This document shows, one piece after another, positions 1 to 8,628 of a DNA stretch of 64,000 nucleotides (its first letter is position 1; every line of letters begins with the position of its first letter). The notes beneath the pieces were generated by a model that ran no database searches, was not told where the DNA came from, and worked only from the letters and a program-made list of their open reading frames with translations. The translations under genes were made by a program, and so were the position numbers. The DNA lies in assembly GCF_000418325.1 (NCBI RefSeq), contig NC_021658.1, positions 4,699,501 to 4,763,500 on the forward strand, given 5' to 3'. The stretch comes from Sorangium cellulosum So0157-2. GTDB lineage: Bacteria > Myxococcota_A > Polyangia > Polyangiales > Polyangiaceae.

Positions 1-1
1 G

Positions 2-847
2 GACTGGGCGAAGGCCCGTGGTTTCCGCCTCGGCGTGGAGGCGGACGTGCTCGTCAGCACCATCGAGGCGAGCCTCCCGCGCCGGGAAGCGGCGAGCGGC
101 GGCGGGGCGAGCGCCGGCGGGGAGGCGAGCTCCTTCGCGGCGTCCTTCGCGGCGGTCGCCCAGATCCCGCTCTTCGCGGGGCTCCACCTCGACGCCGAGC
201 TGCCGTTCGCGTACGGGAGCAGCCAGGCGAGGCCGCCCGACGCGGCGGTGGGCGACGCGGCGACCGTCGCGCCGGAGCTCGAGGGGTTCTTCTTCGGCAA
301 CCCGTCGATAGGGCTCCACTACGTCGCGAGCGTCTTCCCCACGCTGATGGTCATCGGCGGGCTCTCGGCCTCCATCCCGATCACGCAGGACCCGTCCGAC
401 GACACGGCGGCGGCCGCGGCGGCGGCGCTGGCCGTGCGCGGGTACTTCGACGCGCAGCGGACGCTCCTGGAGCACGTCCCGCTGCGCGCCCGCGGCGGCG
501 TCGAGCTGCGCCCGATCGAGGCGTTCTACGTGCGGAGCGATCTCGTGGCGATGTTCGCCATCCCCACCGCTGACGGGGAGACGGAGGTCTTCATCGAGCA
601 CGCCAGCGAGGCGGAGCTGCGCAGCCTGGGCGGGTTCGGGGTCGGCGCGCGGCTCCAGGCCGCGTTCCCGCTCACGCGGACCGACAAGGTGGCGCTCGCG
701 GCCGAGCCCTTCGTCGGGGTGGAGCCGCCCACGTCGGGCTTGTACTTCCGGGCCGGGCTGCTCGTGGCGCTGGACGAGCCGCTCGGGTTCGGCCTGGAGC
801 AGGGCAAGCTCGCGACGGTCCGCGTCGCGCTGGGTGGCAAATTCTGA
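2..847 (+). CDS. Outer-membrane beta-barrel-like protein, 5'-truncated by window edge
   Basis: The reading frame is open from base 2 and ends with TGA at 845-847, so the gene very likely starts upstream of the window; the first internal ATG is at 35. The visible 281 residues alternate hydrophobic and polar stretches, with many Gly/Ala-rich strands and a low-complexity acidic/Ala loop, and end in a C-terminal Phe (...LGGKF). A terminal aromatic residue is typical of outer-membrane barrels, so a surface or outer-membrane role is inferred. No enzymatic motif is visible and I do not recognise the family. It stands alone, with a GC-rich hairpin just after its stop. Confidence 0.6.
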   Translation, partial: DWAKARGFRLGVEADVLVSTIEASLPRREAASGGGASAGGEASSFAASFAAVAQIPLFAGLHLDAELPFAYGSSQARPPDAAVGDAATVAPELEGFFFGNPSIGLHYVASVFPTLMVIGGLSASIPITQDPSDDTAAAAAAALAVRGYFDAQRTLLEHVPLRARGGVELRPIEAFYVRSDLVAMFAIPTADGETEVFIEHASEAELRSLGGFGVGARLQAAFPLTRTDKVALAAEPFVGVEPPTSGLYFRAGLLVALDEPLGFGLEQGKLATVRVALGGKF

Positions 848-850
848 GTC

Positions 851-890
851 GGCCGCGGCCGCTGGCCACGAGAGCCACGGGCCGCGGCGG
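851..890 (+). terminator. GC-rich hairpin after the barrel gene
   Basis: A strong stem forms between a GGCCGCGG-containing left arm (from 851) and a right arm ending near 890, with TGGC/GCCA closing a short loop. It begins four bases after the stop codon, but no T-tract follows. It may be a transcript end or a 3' stabilising hairpin. Confidence 0.3.
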
Positions 891-1200
891 CCCACGTCCG
901 GTACGCCCACCGCACCCGGAGCACGCGGTCCCGAGCGCCATGCGCCAACCGCACGCGGTGCGGCCCGACGCGGAGGCACGGCGTCACGGCGCCGTCTTCT
1001 GAGTTTCAGCCGATGAAGAGAGCTGGGGGGTGAGCCCCACCGCGTGAATGTGGGGCTCGGCGGTGAGCGTATATCACCCAATGCGAAGTGCGCGCGTTGC
1101 TCACGCGGACGGCACGAGAAGTGCACTGTGTCGCTACGACTTGAACGTACGTGGATTCGTGTAGCCATCGACGAAGAACACCGCGACACAGGAGGCATTT
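891..1200. other. Intergenic region, no gene seen
   Basis: Short frames here carry no family motifs. The last 100 bases are clearly less GC-rich than the surroundings and end in the ribosome-binding site of the following lipoprotein, so the promoter is probably in this part. Confidence 0.5.
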
Positions 1201-1578
1201 GTGCAGAAGCTCGGAGTATTTGTCATTTGTGGATTTGCGTCTATCTCTACGTTGAACGGCTGCACCGCGGATACGGCGCCACAATCGGATTCGAAACAAG
1301 AGTCGCCGTTGGCCTCCGTTCCAAAGAACAAGGACAGCCAGAGCAAACGGGCTCGGAGTCAGGGCGAGAGCACAAGAATGACGCCCTATGTATTCGCGGC
1401 GTGGAGGAAGTGCGCGGACGAGCATCAACGATGCCAGTTCATCGGAACGCATACCGTGGCATACGGCGCGGGTGATCAGTGGTTTTACCGCACCGCGACC
1501 AACGGCATCGACTGTAACAACGAAACCTTCGGCGATCCCGCCTTTGGCATTTTCAAGGCCTGCTACATAACGGACTGA
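1201..1578 (+). CDS. Small orphan lipoprotein
   Basis: The 125-residue product starts with GTG at 1201, chosen because ACAGGAGG lies 5-12 bases upstream. A signal peptide with lipobox-like LNGC (Cys about residue 21) suggests a lipid-anchored secreted protein. A polar Ser/Lys/Arg-rich spacer follows, then a compact C-terminal half with four Cys (around residues 75, 81, 108 and 121) that could form disulfides. Codon use is markedly less GC-biased than in neighbouring genes, which suggests recent acquisition or an orphan gene. I recognise no family and cannot assign a function. Confidence 0.6.
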   Translation: MQKLGVFVICGFASISTLNGCTADTAPQSDSKQESPLASVPKNKDSQSKRARSQGESTRMTPYVFAAWRKCADEHQRCQFIGTHTVAYGAGDQWFYRTATNGIDCNNETFGDPAFGIFKACYITD

Positions 1579-2212
1579 GAGCGCGGCGCAGCTTCATCGC
1601 ATGCCCTGGTACCAGAGCCGCGCTTGCGGCCCGTCTGCGGCAGTAGACGGGCTGGAAGACGGGCTGGAAGGACGAGCAGGCGGCCGAGCCCTCGGCTGTA
1701 TCCCCCGCGAGGACCACGCCATGCCGAGAAGAGCTGGGTGGTCGTGCCCGCGCGGTCGGCATCGGCCACCGATCTCGCCGCTGCTCCCGTTCGCCAGCGG
1801 CGTCACCGTGACGTTGGGTACAAGGGAGTACTTCTGGAGCCCGGCCACGGCGGCGGGCTCATCACCGGCGGATCGGCGCCGCCCTCTGCAAGGGCCGTCC
1901 GCGCCTGTGCCCTGCCTTCTCGCAGATCGCCCGGGACACGCCGCGCATGGAAGAATCCTGCACGGTACCCCTTGCGCATCACGCCGTGCCGGAGTACCCT
2001 GCCTTCCTCACGACGTCACTGGCCCTCGACACGATGCTTTTTCTCCCTCCGTACGAGGGAGGCGTTGCTCGCGCGGATGACTGGACGACGCACCGTGTGC
2101 CTGCGCGGGATTCGCCGCGCGGCACGTCACCGTTCGATCCGCAACGGCTTCATCGAATGGCAGGCGAATGAGCGCTCACGAGCGCAGCTGCAGGCCGTGA
2201 AAGCAATGTGTC
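1579..2212. other. Intergenic region of about 630 bp, no convincing gene
   Basis: Several frames are open on both strands but none shows a signal peptide, conserved motif or good ribosome-binding site. A short 12-bp tandem duplication (GACGGGCTGGAA) lies around 1648-1671. The region just before 2213 should hold the promoter and 5' leader of the RRM protein gene. Confidence 0.4.
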
Positions 2213-2527
2213 ATGGGTAATCGTCTTTACGTCGGCAATCTCTCGTACAACACCACGCGCGAGTCCCTCGAGAGCGCGTTCTCCGGCACCGGCGAGGTCC
2301 GCGAGATCTCGATGCCGACCGATCGCGAGACCGGCCAGCTGCGCGGGTTCGCGTTCGTCACGATGGGCTCGGCCCAGGATGCGAACAGCGCGATCTCGCA
2401 GCTCAACGGCTTGATGCTCGACGGGCGCGCGCTCAAGGTCAACGAGGCGCAGGAGCGCCCGGCCGGCGGCGGCGGCGGCGGGCGCGGCGGCTTCGGCGGT
2501 GGCGGCGGTGGCCGCGGTCGTTACTGA
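2213..2527 (+). CDS. Glycine-rich RRM RNA-binding protein
   Basis: A 104-residue protein with one RNA recognition motif in residues 1-80 and a Gly/Arg-rich tail. RNP-2 is LYVGNL (about 4-9) and RNP-1 is RGFAFVTM (about 46-53), carrying the aromatic residues that stack on RNA bases. The tail, roughly residues 83-104, is an RGG/GGG low-complexity stretch like that of cyanobacterial and myxobacterial cold-inducible RNA-binding proteins. It probably binds single-stranded RNA in the cytoplasm as a chaperone. It is monocistronic and followed by an intrinsic terminator. Family assignment is firm; the RNA targets are unknown. Confidence 0.93.
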   Translation: MGNRLYVGNLSYNTTRESLESAFSGTGEVREISMPTDRETGQLRGFAFVTMGSAQDANSAISQLNGLMLDGRALKVNEAQERPAGGGGGGRGGFGGGGGGRGRY

Positions 2528-2554
2528 TCGCGCTGCTCGAACCGTCGAAATAGG

Positions 2555-2586
2555 GCGGCGGACCCCGAAGGTCCGCCGCTTTTTTT
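2555..2586 (+). terminator. Intrinsic terminator of the RRM gene
   Basis: A perfect 10-bp stem (GCGGCGGACC at 2555-2564 with GGTCCGCCGC at 2570-2579) encloses the loop CCGAA and is followed by seven T residues (2580-2586), 28 bases after the RRM stop codon. Confidence 0.93.
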
Positions 2587-2834
2587 GCCATCGCGTGAGC
2601 CTGCGCACGAGCCAGCCGAGCTCGAGCGGGCTACCGAGCGCGCCGGAGATGGCCTCTCCGCGTGCTCGTCTCGTCGAACGTGCCAGAGAAACCAGGCTGC
2701 TCGTGTAACGTGTGGGCACACGCTCCGGCTCGACCGCGACCCCATGTCGGTCCGTCCGGGCGTGCGCCGGCAGATCTCACCGAGAAGCCTATTCCAGGGC
2801 GCCCGATCAAAGGCGTCCTGAACCTGGAGTCATC

Positions 2835-3017
2835 ATGCAACGACAGACCGCGTTGAAGCGCCAGAAAGAGCGCGCCCGTATCGAGAAGCAGCGCGAGAAG
2901 ACGGCGAACCGCCTCGAGCGCCGCAATGACAAGGGACCGAGCGGCGGTCTTGCGCCGGGTGAAGATCCGGATATCGCCGGCATCGTCCCAGGGCCGCAGC
3001 CGCCCGCCGTCGATTGA
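2835..3017 (+). CDS. Small basic conserved-type protein, 60 aa
   Basis: The start is ATG 2835, with GGAGT five bases upstream; a longer reading from 2712 lacks such a site. The first 40 residues are a highly charged Lys/Arg/Glu/Gln helix (MQRQTALKRQKERARIEKQR...), followed by a Gly/Pro-rich tail ending PQPPAVD. Short proteins of this composition recur in myxobacterial genomes as conserved hypotheticals, from memory. A nucleic-acid or ribosome-associated role is possible from its charge, but no function is known to me. Confidence 0.65.
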   Translation: MQRQTALKRQKERARIEKQREKTANRLERRNDKGPSGGLAPGEDPDIAGIVPGPQPPAVD

Positions 3018-3226
3018 GCCCGGTCGCCGCGCCGCGCCGCTCCGCGCGGCGCGGGTCGCGAGCCGATGCCCTGCCGGGATAGACCTTCCTGACGGCTCAC
3101 GCCCGGCTCCTCGAGGGGGCTCGGCCTCGCCAAGGCGCGCAGACGCCGACATCTCGTTCTCGTCGTGGCGCCCTTGGCGGTTCACTTCTCGGTCGATCGA
3201 CCCGGCCGGTGTTCTAGGGTGCCCCC

Positions 3227-4414
3227 ATGCGCGACGTCTGCTGGCGCTGCCGGCGCCCCCGTCCGGTCTGCTACTGCGCGCTCCTGCCCTCCTTGCCGAC
3301 GAGGACCCGGGTCGTGCTGCTCCAGCACCCGCGCGAGCGGCGCGTGGGCATCGGCACGGCGCGCATGACCCACCTCTCGCTGCCCAACTCCGAGCTGCAC
3401 GAAGGCGTCGTCTTCGAGGACGACCCCAGGATCGCCGCCCTCGCCGCCGATCCGACGACGGCCGTGCTCTATCCCGGGGGCGACGCGCGCCCGGCGGACG
3501 GGGCGCCGGTGCGCTCGCTCATCGTCGTCGACGGCACGTGGTGGCAGTCGAGGAAGATGCTCGCGCTGAACCCCCGCCTGGCCGCGGTGCGCCGCATCGG
3601 CGTCACGCCCCGGGCGCCGGGCAACTACCGCATCCGCAGGGAGCCGCGGCCCGAGTGCCTCGCCACGGTCGAGGCGGTGGCCAGCGCGCTCGGCGCCCTC
3701 GAGGGCGAGCCGGCGCGCTTCGACGCGATGCTGCGGGCCTTCGCGTTCATGGTCGACCGGCAGATCGAGCACCAGGCGCGGAGCACGGCCCCGCGGAAGC
3801 GGCGCGCCGAGGCGCCCCCGCCGCTCGCGCCGCTGCGCCCCCACCGCGCGGATCCGGCGAGGGTGGTGCTCGTCGACGGCGGCGCCAACGCCGGTTGGCT
3901 GGCCGCCGACGGCGCGGTCGAGCCCGGCGCGGTCGAGCCCAGGTCCGAGCTCGTGCACCTCGTGGCCTGCCGCGCGTCGGGCGAGCGCTTCGAGGCGTTC
4001 CTCCGGCCGCGGCGCCCGCTGGGCCCGAGCGTCGCGCACCAGCTCGATGTGCCCGAGGCCCGCCTGCGCGACGGCGAGGACGCGGGCGCCGCCCTGGCCC
4101 GGTTCCGCGCCTTCGTCGGCGACGGCGTGCTGGGCACCTGGGGCGTCTTCACGGTGGACCTGCTCGCGCAGGAGGGCCTCCGGCGCCCGCCTTTCGTCGA
4201 CCTGCGCGACCTCTGCATGCGGCACCTGCGGCGGCGCCCCGGCGGCATCGCCAGCGGGGCGCGGGCGCTCCAGGCCGGCGAGCCGGCGCCGCGGGGCGCC
4301 GGCCGGTGCGGGCGCACGGTGGGGTGGCTCGAGGTCGTCCTCGCGCGCCTGCTCGAACTCGCGGAGGACAACGAGGCCTTCGGCGGCCAGAAGCGCCCTG
4401 CGGGAGGCGATTGA
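3227..4414 (+). CDS. DTW-domain protein (tRNA-uridine aminocarboxypropyltransferase family) with extra C-terminal domain
   Basis: The 395-residue protein has an N-terminal DTW domain (about 1-185). It has the Cys cluster CWRCRRPRPVCYC (residues 5-17), a probable zinc site, the QHPRERR region, and the signature VDGTWWQSRKM near residue 105, a D-G-T-W form of the family motif. DTW proteins such as TapT transfer the 3-amino-3-carboxypropyl group from SAM to uridine in tRNA (acp3U). From about residue 210 there is a second domain not found in typical DTW proteins. Its pattern (ERFEAFLRP...AHQLDVPEARL...VLGTWGVFTVDLL) resembles a DnaQ-like exonuclease fold, but the expected acidic motif-I residues are not evident. 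It is monocistronic. Confidence 0.85.
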   Translation: MRDVCWRCRRPRPVCYCALLPSLPTRTRVVLLQHPRERRVGIGTARMTHLSLPNSELHEGVVFEDDPRIAALAADPTTAVLYPGGDARPADGAPVRSLIVVDGTWWQSRKMLALNPRLAAVRRIGVTPRAPGNYRIRREPRPECLATVEAVASALGALEGEPARFDAMLRAFAFMVDRQIEHQARSTAPRKRRAEAPPPLAPLRPHRADPARVVLVDGGANAGWLAADGAVEPGAVEPRSELVHLVACRASGERFEAFLRPRRPLGPSVAHQLDVPEARLRDGEDAGAALARFRAFVGDGVLGTWGVFTVDLLAQEGLRRPPFVDLRDLCMRHLRRRPGGIASGARALQAGEPAPRGAGRCGRTVGWLEVVLARLLELAEDNEAFGGQKRPAGGD

Positions 4415-4459
4415 CGGTATCCGCGGCCAGACGTCTGGACGAGCGCCGGTCATCAGAGA

Positions 4460-4504
4460 ACAGCCCCGAGCTCCCCTACGTGACAGCCCCGAGCTCCCCT
4501 ACGT
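4460..4504. repeat. 23-bp tandem duplication
   Basis: The unit ACAGCCCCGAGCTCCCCTACGTG at 4460-4482 is followed directly by a second copy through 4504, differing only at the last base. It lies in the gap between the DTW gene and the MbnP operon and has no obvious coding role. Confidence 0.85.
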
Positions 4505-4911
4505 ATGGAGCGGCGGCTCGTATTCGTCGTGGCGGTGGCCCCGGCGCATGGTCCGCCCGCCGCGGTCCCCGCCGATGAGACAAGGCGACGCGTCCACCGA
4601 GAGACACCTCGAGGAAGCGACGCCGCAGAGCGCTTGAGAGGCTCCGGGCCGCTTGGAGGAAGCCGCATCGCGGATCGGTGAATGCAACCCTGATAGCCCT
4701 CCGTCTGAGCTGCCTCGGGTGCGTCTACACTGGCTCTTGATAGGCGCTCTCGGGCACGTTTCGCACGGATGCCGCCGGCTCCCCTTGGAGGACGGCCGCG
4801 AGGTGCGACAAATTGATGCACCCCAGGAGAGCCGACTTTCGAGTAGGCTGTGCTATCCGTTCCTGCGCGGTGGTGACGACGCTGCCGCCTCGTAGCTTGA
4901 GAGGTTGCCCG
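4505..4911. other. Intergenic region upstream of the MbnP operon
   Basis: No supported gene. Local GC is somewhat lower from 4680 to 4860. The promoter of the mbnP-led operon should be here; I could not identify its -35/-10 elements with confidence. Confidence 0.4.
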
Positions 4912-5772
4912 ATGGTTGGTTCGATGGCTCGTGTCACGTTCCTGAGCGTGGCCTGTCTCGCGGCGCTGAGCGGGTGCGGCGAGGGCGACGAGGACGTCGC
5001 CTCGAAGACGTTCGCGCTGAGCTTCGCCGCCAAGGTCGGCGACGAGCCGTTTTCCTGCACGACCACATTCGACGGCGTCGGCACGACCCGATCGGCGGTG
5101 AAGCCGCTCGATTTCCGTATGTACGTCTATGACGTCCGGCTTGTGCGCGACGACGGGTCCGAGGAGCCGCTCTCGCTCGAGCAGGACGGCAGTTGGCAGC
5201 GCGACAAGGTCGCGTTCCTCGACTTCGAGGACGGCACGGGCACATGTGAGACCGGCAGCCCGGAGACGAGGACCGAGATCGTGGGCACCGCCCCGGCCGG
5301 CGATTACGCCGGTGTCAGGTTCAACCTGGGGTTGCCCCCGGAGATGAACCACCTCGACGCGGCGACAGCCCCGGCGCCCCTGAACATTCCCGGTATGTGG
5401 TGGTCGTGGAAGGGCGGCTACAAGTTCGTCCGCCTCGACCTCATCTCGACGATGAACCCCACGTACTTCTTTCACCTCGGAGGTACGAAATGCGAGGGGA
5501 CCGTCAGCGAAGGCTTCTCGTGCGCCGCCGACAACGTCGCCGACGTACGTCTTGACGGCGTCGACCCGGGGTCGAGCACCATCGTCTTCGATATCGCCAG
5601 TTTCTATGCCGAGTCCGACCTCGACCACCAGGTCGACGGCATGACGGATCGCACCTCCGGCTGCATGTCGTTCGAGGGCGATCCCGAGTGTCCGCCCGTC
5701 TTCAAGGCGCTCGGGATGGGCTTCGACGGCGCGAGCCCATCCGCTCCGCAAACCGCGTTCCGGGTGGAGTGA
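4912..5772 (+). CDS. mbnP: MbnP-family copper-binding lipoprotein
   Basis: A 286-residue lipoprotein (signal peptide with ...AALSGCGE) of the MbnP family, known as the four-Cys partner of a di-haem enzyme. The start ATG 4912 is preceded by GAGAGG. Seen features are the early FALSFAAKVGDEPFSC segment, the YVYDVRLV strand, Cys residues in GTCETGS, TKCEG, SCAAD and SGCMS contexts, and the diagnostic motif MWWSWKGGYKF about residue 161. In Methylosinus, MbnH oxidises a Trp of MbnP to kynurenine and the product binds copper, from the literature; which Trp here is modified is inferred only. It is first in a three-gene operon, one base before the next gene. Confidence 0.88.
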   Translation: MVGSMARVTFLSVACLAALSGCGEGDEDVASKTFALSFAAKVGDEPFSCTTTFDGVGTTRSAVKPLDFRMYVYDVRLVRDDGSEEPLSLEQDGSWQRDKVAFLDFEDGTGTCETGSPETRTEIVGTAPAGDYAGVRFNLGLPPEMNHLDAATAPAPLNIPGMWWSWKGGYKFVRLDLISTMNPTYFFHLGGTKCEGTVSEGFSCAADNVADVRLDGVDPGSSTIVFDIASFYAESDLDHQVDGMTDRTSGCMSFEGDPECPPVFKALGMGFDGASPSAPQTAFRVE

Positions 5773-5773
5773 G

Positions 5774-6307
5774 ATGTACCTTCCTAGGCCAGCGACAAGC
5801 CTCATCGCGCCGCTCTTGATCTGTGCGCTTGCCGGCTGCGGCGCCTCCGACGAGGAGATGGACGAGCCGAGCGACGCGGAGGTCCTTCCGGGGGACCCTC
5901 GCTTCGAGCGCGATCCGGCGCTCGACGTGGACAACGTCAGCGCTGCCGAGGAGAAGCGCAGCCACAACATGGGGCAGAACTGCATGGGGTGCCACCAGCC
6001 CCATGGGCCTGGCAAGGGGCTCTTCACCGCTGCCGGGACGGTGTACGCGCCGTCGGGCACGCCGGTCGCAGGCGGAACGGTCGAGCTCCGCACAGCCGCC
6101 GAAGGCGAAGGAGATCTCGTGCTCTCGGTCGCCATCGACGGGAACGGGAACTTCTTCACGACCGAGCCGCTGCCCTTCCCGGACCAGGCGCTGTTCTTCC
6201 TCCTGCGGGCGCCGGCCGGAGGGGGAACCAACAACATGCCTTTTCCAAGCATCTCCGGAGCTTGTAACCTGTGTCACAACGAGCAACGACGCATCCTGGT
6301 GGAGTGA
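5774..6307 (+). CDS. Two-CxxCH cytochrome c-type lipoprotein
   Basis: The 177-residue product has a lipoprotein signal (...ICALAGCGAS) and two covalent haem c motifs: CMGCH at residues 70-74 and CNLCH at 164-168, near the C-terminus. Between them (about 85-150) is a beta-rich stretch (GTVYAPSGTPVAGGTVELR) resembling a carboxypeptidase-regulatory-like Ig fold. It sits between mbnP and mbnH with 1-bp spacing upstream and a 4-base GTGA overlap downstream, so co-translation is likely. Its place suggests electron transfer to or from MbnH in the periplasm; this is inference. I do not recall this protein in the described two-gene MbnP/MbnH pairs. Confidence 0.85.
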   Translation: MYLPRPATSLIAPLLICALAGCGASDEEMDEPSDAEVLPGDPRFERDPALDVDNVSAAEEKRSHNMGQNCMGCHQPHGPGKGLFTAAGTVYAPSGTPVAGGTVELRTAAEGEGDLVLSVAIDGNGNFFTTEPLPFPDQALFFLLRAPAGGGTNNMPFPSISGACNLCHNEQRRILVE

Positions 6308-7443
6308 CCCGCGCAAGCACGTCGGCGGCGCTCCTCGCGCTCGCGGCGGCGTCGTGTGGGGGCGAGACGGAGGCGATCCCGCCTGCCGACAGCTATGAGC
6401 TCGCCCTGCCCGTCGGCTTCCCGAGGCCGTGGGTGCCGCCCGACAACCCGATGACCGAGGCGAAGGTCGCGCTCGGGCGCGCCCTGTTCTTCGACAAGCG
6501 CCTCTCGGGCAACGGGACCATGGCATGCGCCTCGTGTCATGAGCCCGACAGGGGGCTCGCCGACGGCAAGGTGACCCCGATCGGCTCGACGGGGGACGCG
6601 ATTCCGCGCAACGCGATGGGGCTGGCCAACATCGCCTATTTCCCGCTGCTCACGTGGGGCAACCCCACGCTGTCGTCGCTCGAGGAGCAGGCGCTCGTCC
6701 CGATGTTCGGCGAGAGCCCGGTCGAGCTCGGGATCACCGGTGCCGAGGACGTCGTCCTCGGCCGGCTCCGCGGCGATGACGCGTACAAGGCCGCGTTCGC
6801 CGCCGCGTTCCCCGGCGAGCGCGAGCCGATCACGCTCGACACGGTCGTGAAGGCGATCGCGACGTTCGAGAGGACGCTCATCTCCGGGCGCTCTGCGTAC
6901 GATCGTTCCACGTACGGCGGAGAGGCGGACGCGATGTCCGAGGCCGCGTTGCGCGGCATGGACCTCTTCTTCTCCGAGCGGCTCGAGTGCTATCACTGCC
7001 ACAGCGGGATCAACTTCACGACCGCCTTCCGGAGCGCCGAAACGAAGCAGGCGGAGATGGATTTCCACAACACCGGCCTCTACAACCTCGGCCGGGACGG
7101 GGGGTATCCGCCCGGCGGAGAGGGGCTGTTCGAGTTCACCGGCGACCCGGCGGACAAGGGGAAATTCCGCGTTCCTTCGCTGCGCAACGTGGAGCTGACG
7201 GCGCCCTATATGCACGACGGGAGCGTGGCCACCCTGGAGGAGGTCGTCGACCACTACGCCGCAGGAGGCAGGACCATCGACGACGGGCCGTTCGCAGGCG
7301 TGGGCAGCAAGAACCCGAACAAGAGCTCGCTCATCAGGGGGTTCACCATCACGCCAGAGGAGAAGGCGGATGTCGTGGCCTTCATGAAGAGCTTGACCGA
7401 TCCGGAGTTCGCGGCCGTGGTGGACGGCGCGCAGGCGCCGTAG
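6304..7443 (+). CDS. mbnH: MbnH-family di-haem cytochrome c peroxidase-like enzyme
   Basis: A 379-residue di-haem protein of the bacterial cytochrome c peroxidase/MauG superfamily. The start GTG 6304 overlaps the preceding stop (GTGA) and gives a clean lipoprotein signal (MTRASTSAALLALAAASCGGE); an upstream GTG at 6271 lacks a ribosome-binding site. Haem motifs are CASCH (residues 75-79) and CYHCH (229-233). Other family marks are LGRALFFDKRLS, the PTLSSLEEQ region, FRVPSLRN and the C-terminal PYMHDGS. MbnH stores two oxidising equivalents as bis-Fe(IV) and oxidises a Trp of its partner MbnP. The adjacent mbnP supports this rather than peroxide detoxification. Confidence 0.9.
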   Translation: MTRASTSAALLALAAASCGGETEAIPPADSYELALPVGFPRPWVPPDNPMTEAKVALGRALFFDKRLSGNGTMACASCHEPDRGLADGKVTPIGSTGDAIPRNAMGLANIAYFPLLTWGNPTLSSLEEQALVPMFGESPVELGITGAEDVVLGRLRGDDAYKAAFAAAFPGEREPITLDTVVKAIATFERTLISGRSAYDRSTYGGEADAMSEAALRGMDLFFSERLECYHCHSGINFTTAFRSAETKQAEMDFHNTGLYNLGRDGGYPPGGEGLFEFTGDPADKGKFRVPSLRNVELTAPYMHDGSVATLEEVVDHYAAGGRTIDDGPFAGVGSKNPNKSSLIRGFTITPEEKADVVAFMKSLTDPEFAAVVDGAQAP

Positions 7444-7527
7444 CCCGTCGAGCGCGGGTCCGTCGCGAGCGCGCCACCGCGCTGGGAGCACGGCGCCAGA
7501 CCGCAGCCCCCCAGCGCCCCAGGCGGG

Positions 7528-8628
7528 CTACTTTGCGATCTTCCGGATCTTGCCCTCGCCAGCCCAGTAGACGCCCGTGCCGTCCACGGCGAGGTCATAA
7601 TGCTCGCCGGTGGACGCCAGGACCTGGGTGCCGGTGCCGTCCTTGCACATCGCCCGGAGGGCTGTTCCATCGAGCCAGTAGATCCTCTCGTTATCGACGA
7701 CGACCCTCGTCCCTCCGGTGGCGAGCTGGACGGGGGTGCCGCCGCTCTTGGGCATTCTGTAGACCCCGTTGGCGGCGTAGTAGACGTTGGCCTCGTCGAA
7801 GTCGAGATACCAGGTCAGACGAGGTATGAACCTGGTCGGCGCTGCGGCGCCAGACTTGGGCGCCGTCATGATGCCAGATGAGGCGATCTCGCGATAGTAC
7901 AGGCTATCGCCGTCCTCGAACAATGACGTCCGCAACCCGCCCCCACGAGGGACGACCACGGAAGGGGTCCCGCCCGAGAGCGGCCGGGCGTAGATGTCGT
8001 AACGATTGTTGCCAATCCAGTAGATACGGGTCGAGTCCACCGCCACCCCCGACGGGTAGCCGCCGGCGATCGGCAGCGCGGTGATGGTGCCGTCCGGGTT
8101 CACCCTGTTCAACTTGCTCCCGAGGCCGGGACCGCTGCCGGCGAAGTAGGCGTAGGGGCCGCTCCCCACGAGCTCGGTCACGTACGTGAGCCTATCGATG
8201 AGGATGCTCTTCGCGCCGCCGGCCTTGGGGACCCTGCCGACCTCGTCGTCGCCGACCTCGGAGCCATAGCCGCCGCCGTAGTACACGTACTGGTCCGTCA
8301 GCGCGATCTGAAGTGCGCCGTTGGTGTTGACGGTCGCGAGATCGATGGGGGTGCAGCTCCCGTTGCACAGCGGCGCGCACGCAAGCGTGGGGGCGGAGGT
8401 ACTGCCGCCGGGGGCGGCGTCGTCGCCTGAGCCATCGCGGCTCTCGAGCGCGCCCTCTGCCCGGCCTTCCTCCAGGCTCGCGCCAGCGACGTCCACCTCA
8501 TCGAGCGAGCCGATGCAGCCGACCATGGCGGCAGAGAGGAGGAGGGCCGAAGCGGCGTAGAACGAGGTCTTCGTTCGGGCGAGGGCTTCGGCTCGGGAGG
8601 ATCGGGGACCTGCGATACGTTCTTTCAT
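7528..8628 (-). CDS. Seven-repeat beta-propeller-like lipoprotein
   Basis: The 366-residue product starts at ATG 8628, with AAGG about eight bases upstream; a longer frame reaches 8676 without support. A signal peptide ends in AAMVGC, marking a lipoprotein, followed by an Asp/Gly/Ser spacer and a Cys pair (CAPLCNGSC). Seven repeats follow, each with a Y-x-Y/W core: YVYYGGG, YAYFAGSG, RIYWIGNN, SLYYREIA, NVYYAANG, RIYWLDG and GVYWAGEG. This suggests a seven-bladed propeller, probably displayed on the outer membrane for binding. Such proteins are abundant in Polyangiales and their ligands are unknown. It converges on mbnH with an 84-bp gap. Confidence 0.82.
   Translation of the reverse strand: MKERIAGPRSSRAEALARTKTSFYAASALLLSAAMVGCIGSLDEVDVAGASLEEGRAEGALESRDGSGDDAAPGGSTSAPTLACAPLCNGSCTPIDLATVNTNGALQIALTDQYVYYGGGYGSEVGDDEVGRVPKAGGAKSILIDRLTYVTELVGSGPYAYFAGSGPGLGSKLNRVNPDGTITALPIAGGYPSGVAVDSTRIYWIGNNRYDIYARPLSGGTPSVVVPRGGGLRTSLFEDGDSLYYREIASSGIMTAPKSGAAAPTRFIPRLTWYLDFDEANVYYAANGVYRMPKSGGTPVQLATGGTRVVVDNERIYWLDGTALRAMCKDGTGTQVLASTGEHYDLAVDGTGVYWAGEGKIRKIAK

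Noticed and set aside
6271..6303. Upstream GTG start for mbnH at 6271
   Set aside because: No ribosome-binding site, and it would put a hydrophilic extension before the lipoprotein signal; GTG 6304 overlapping the previous stop fits better.
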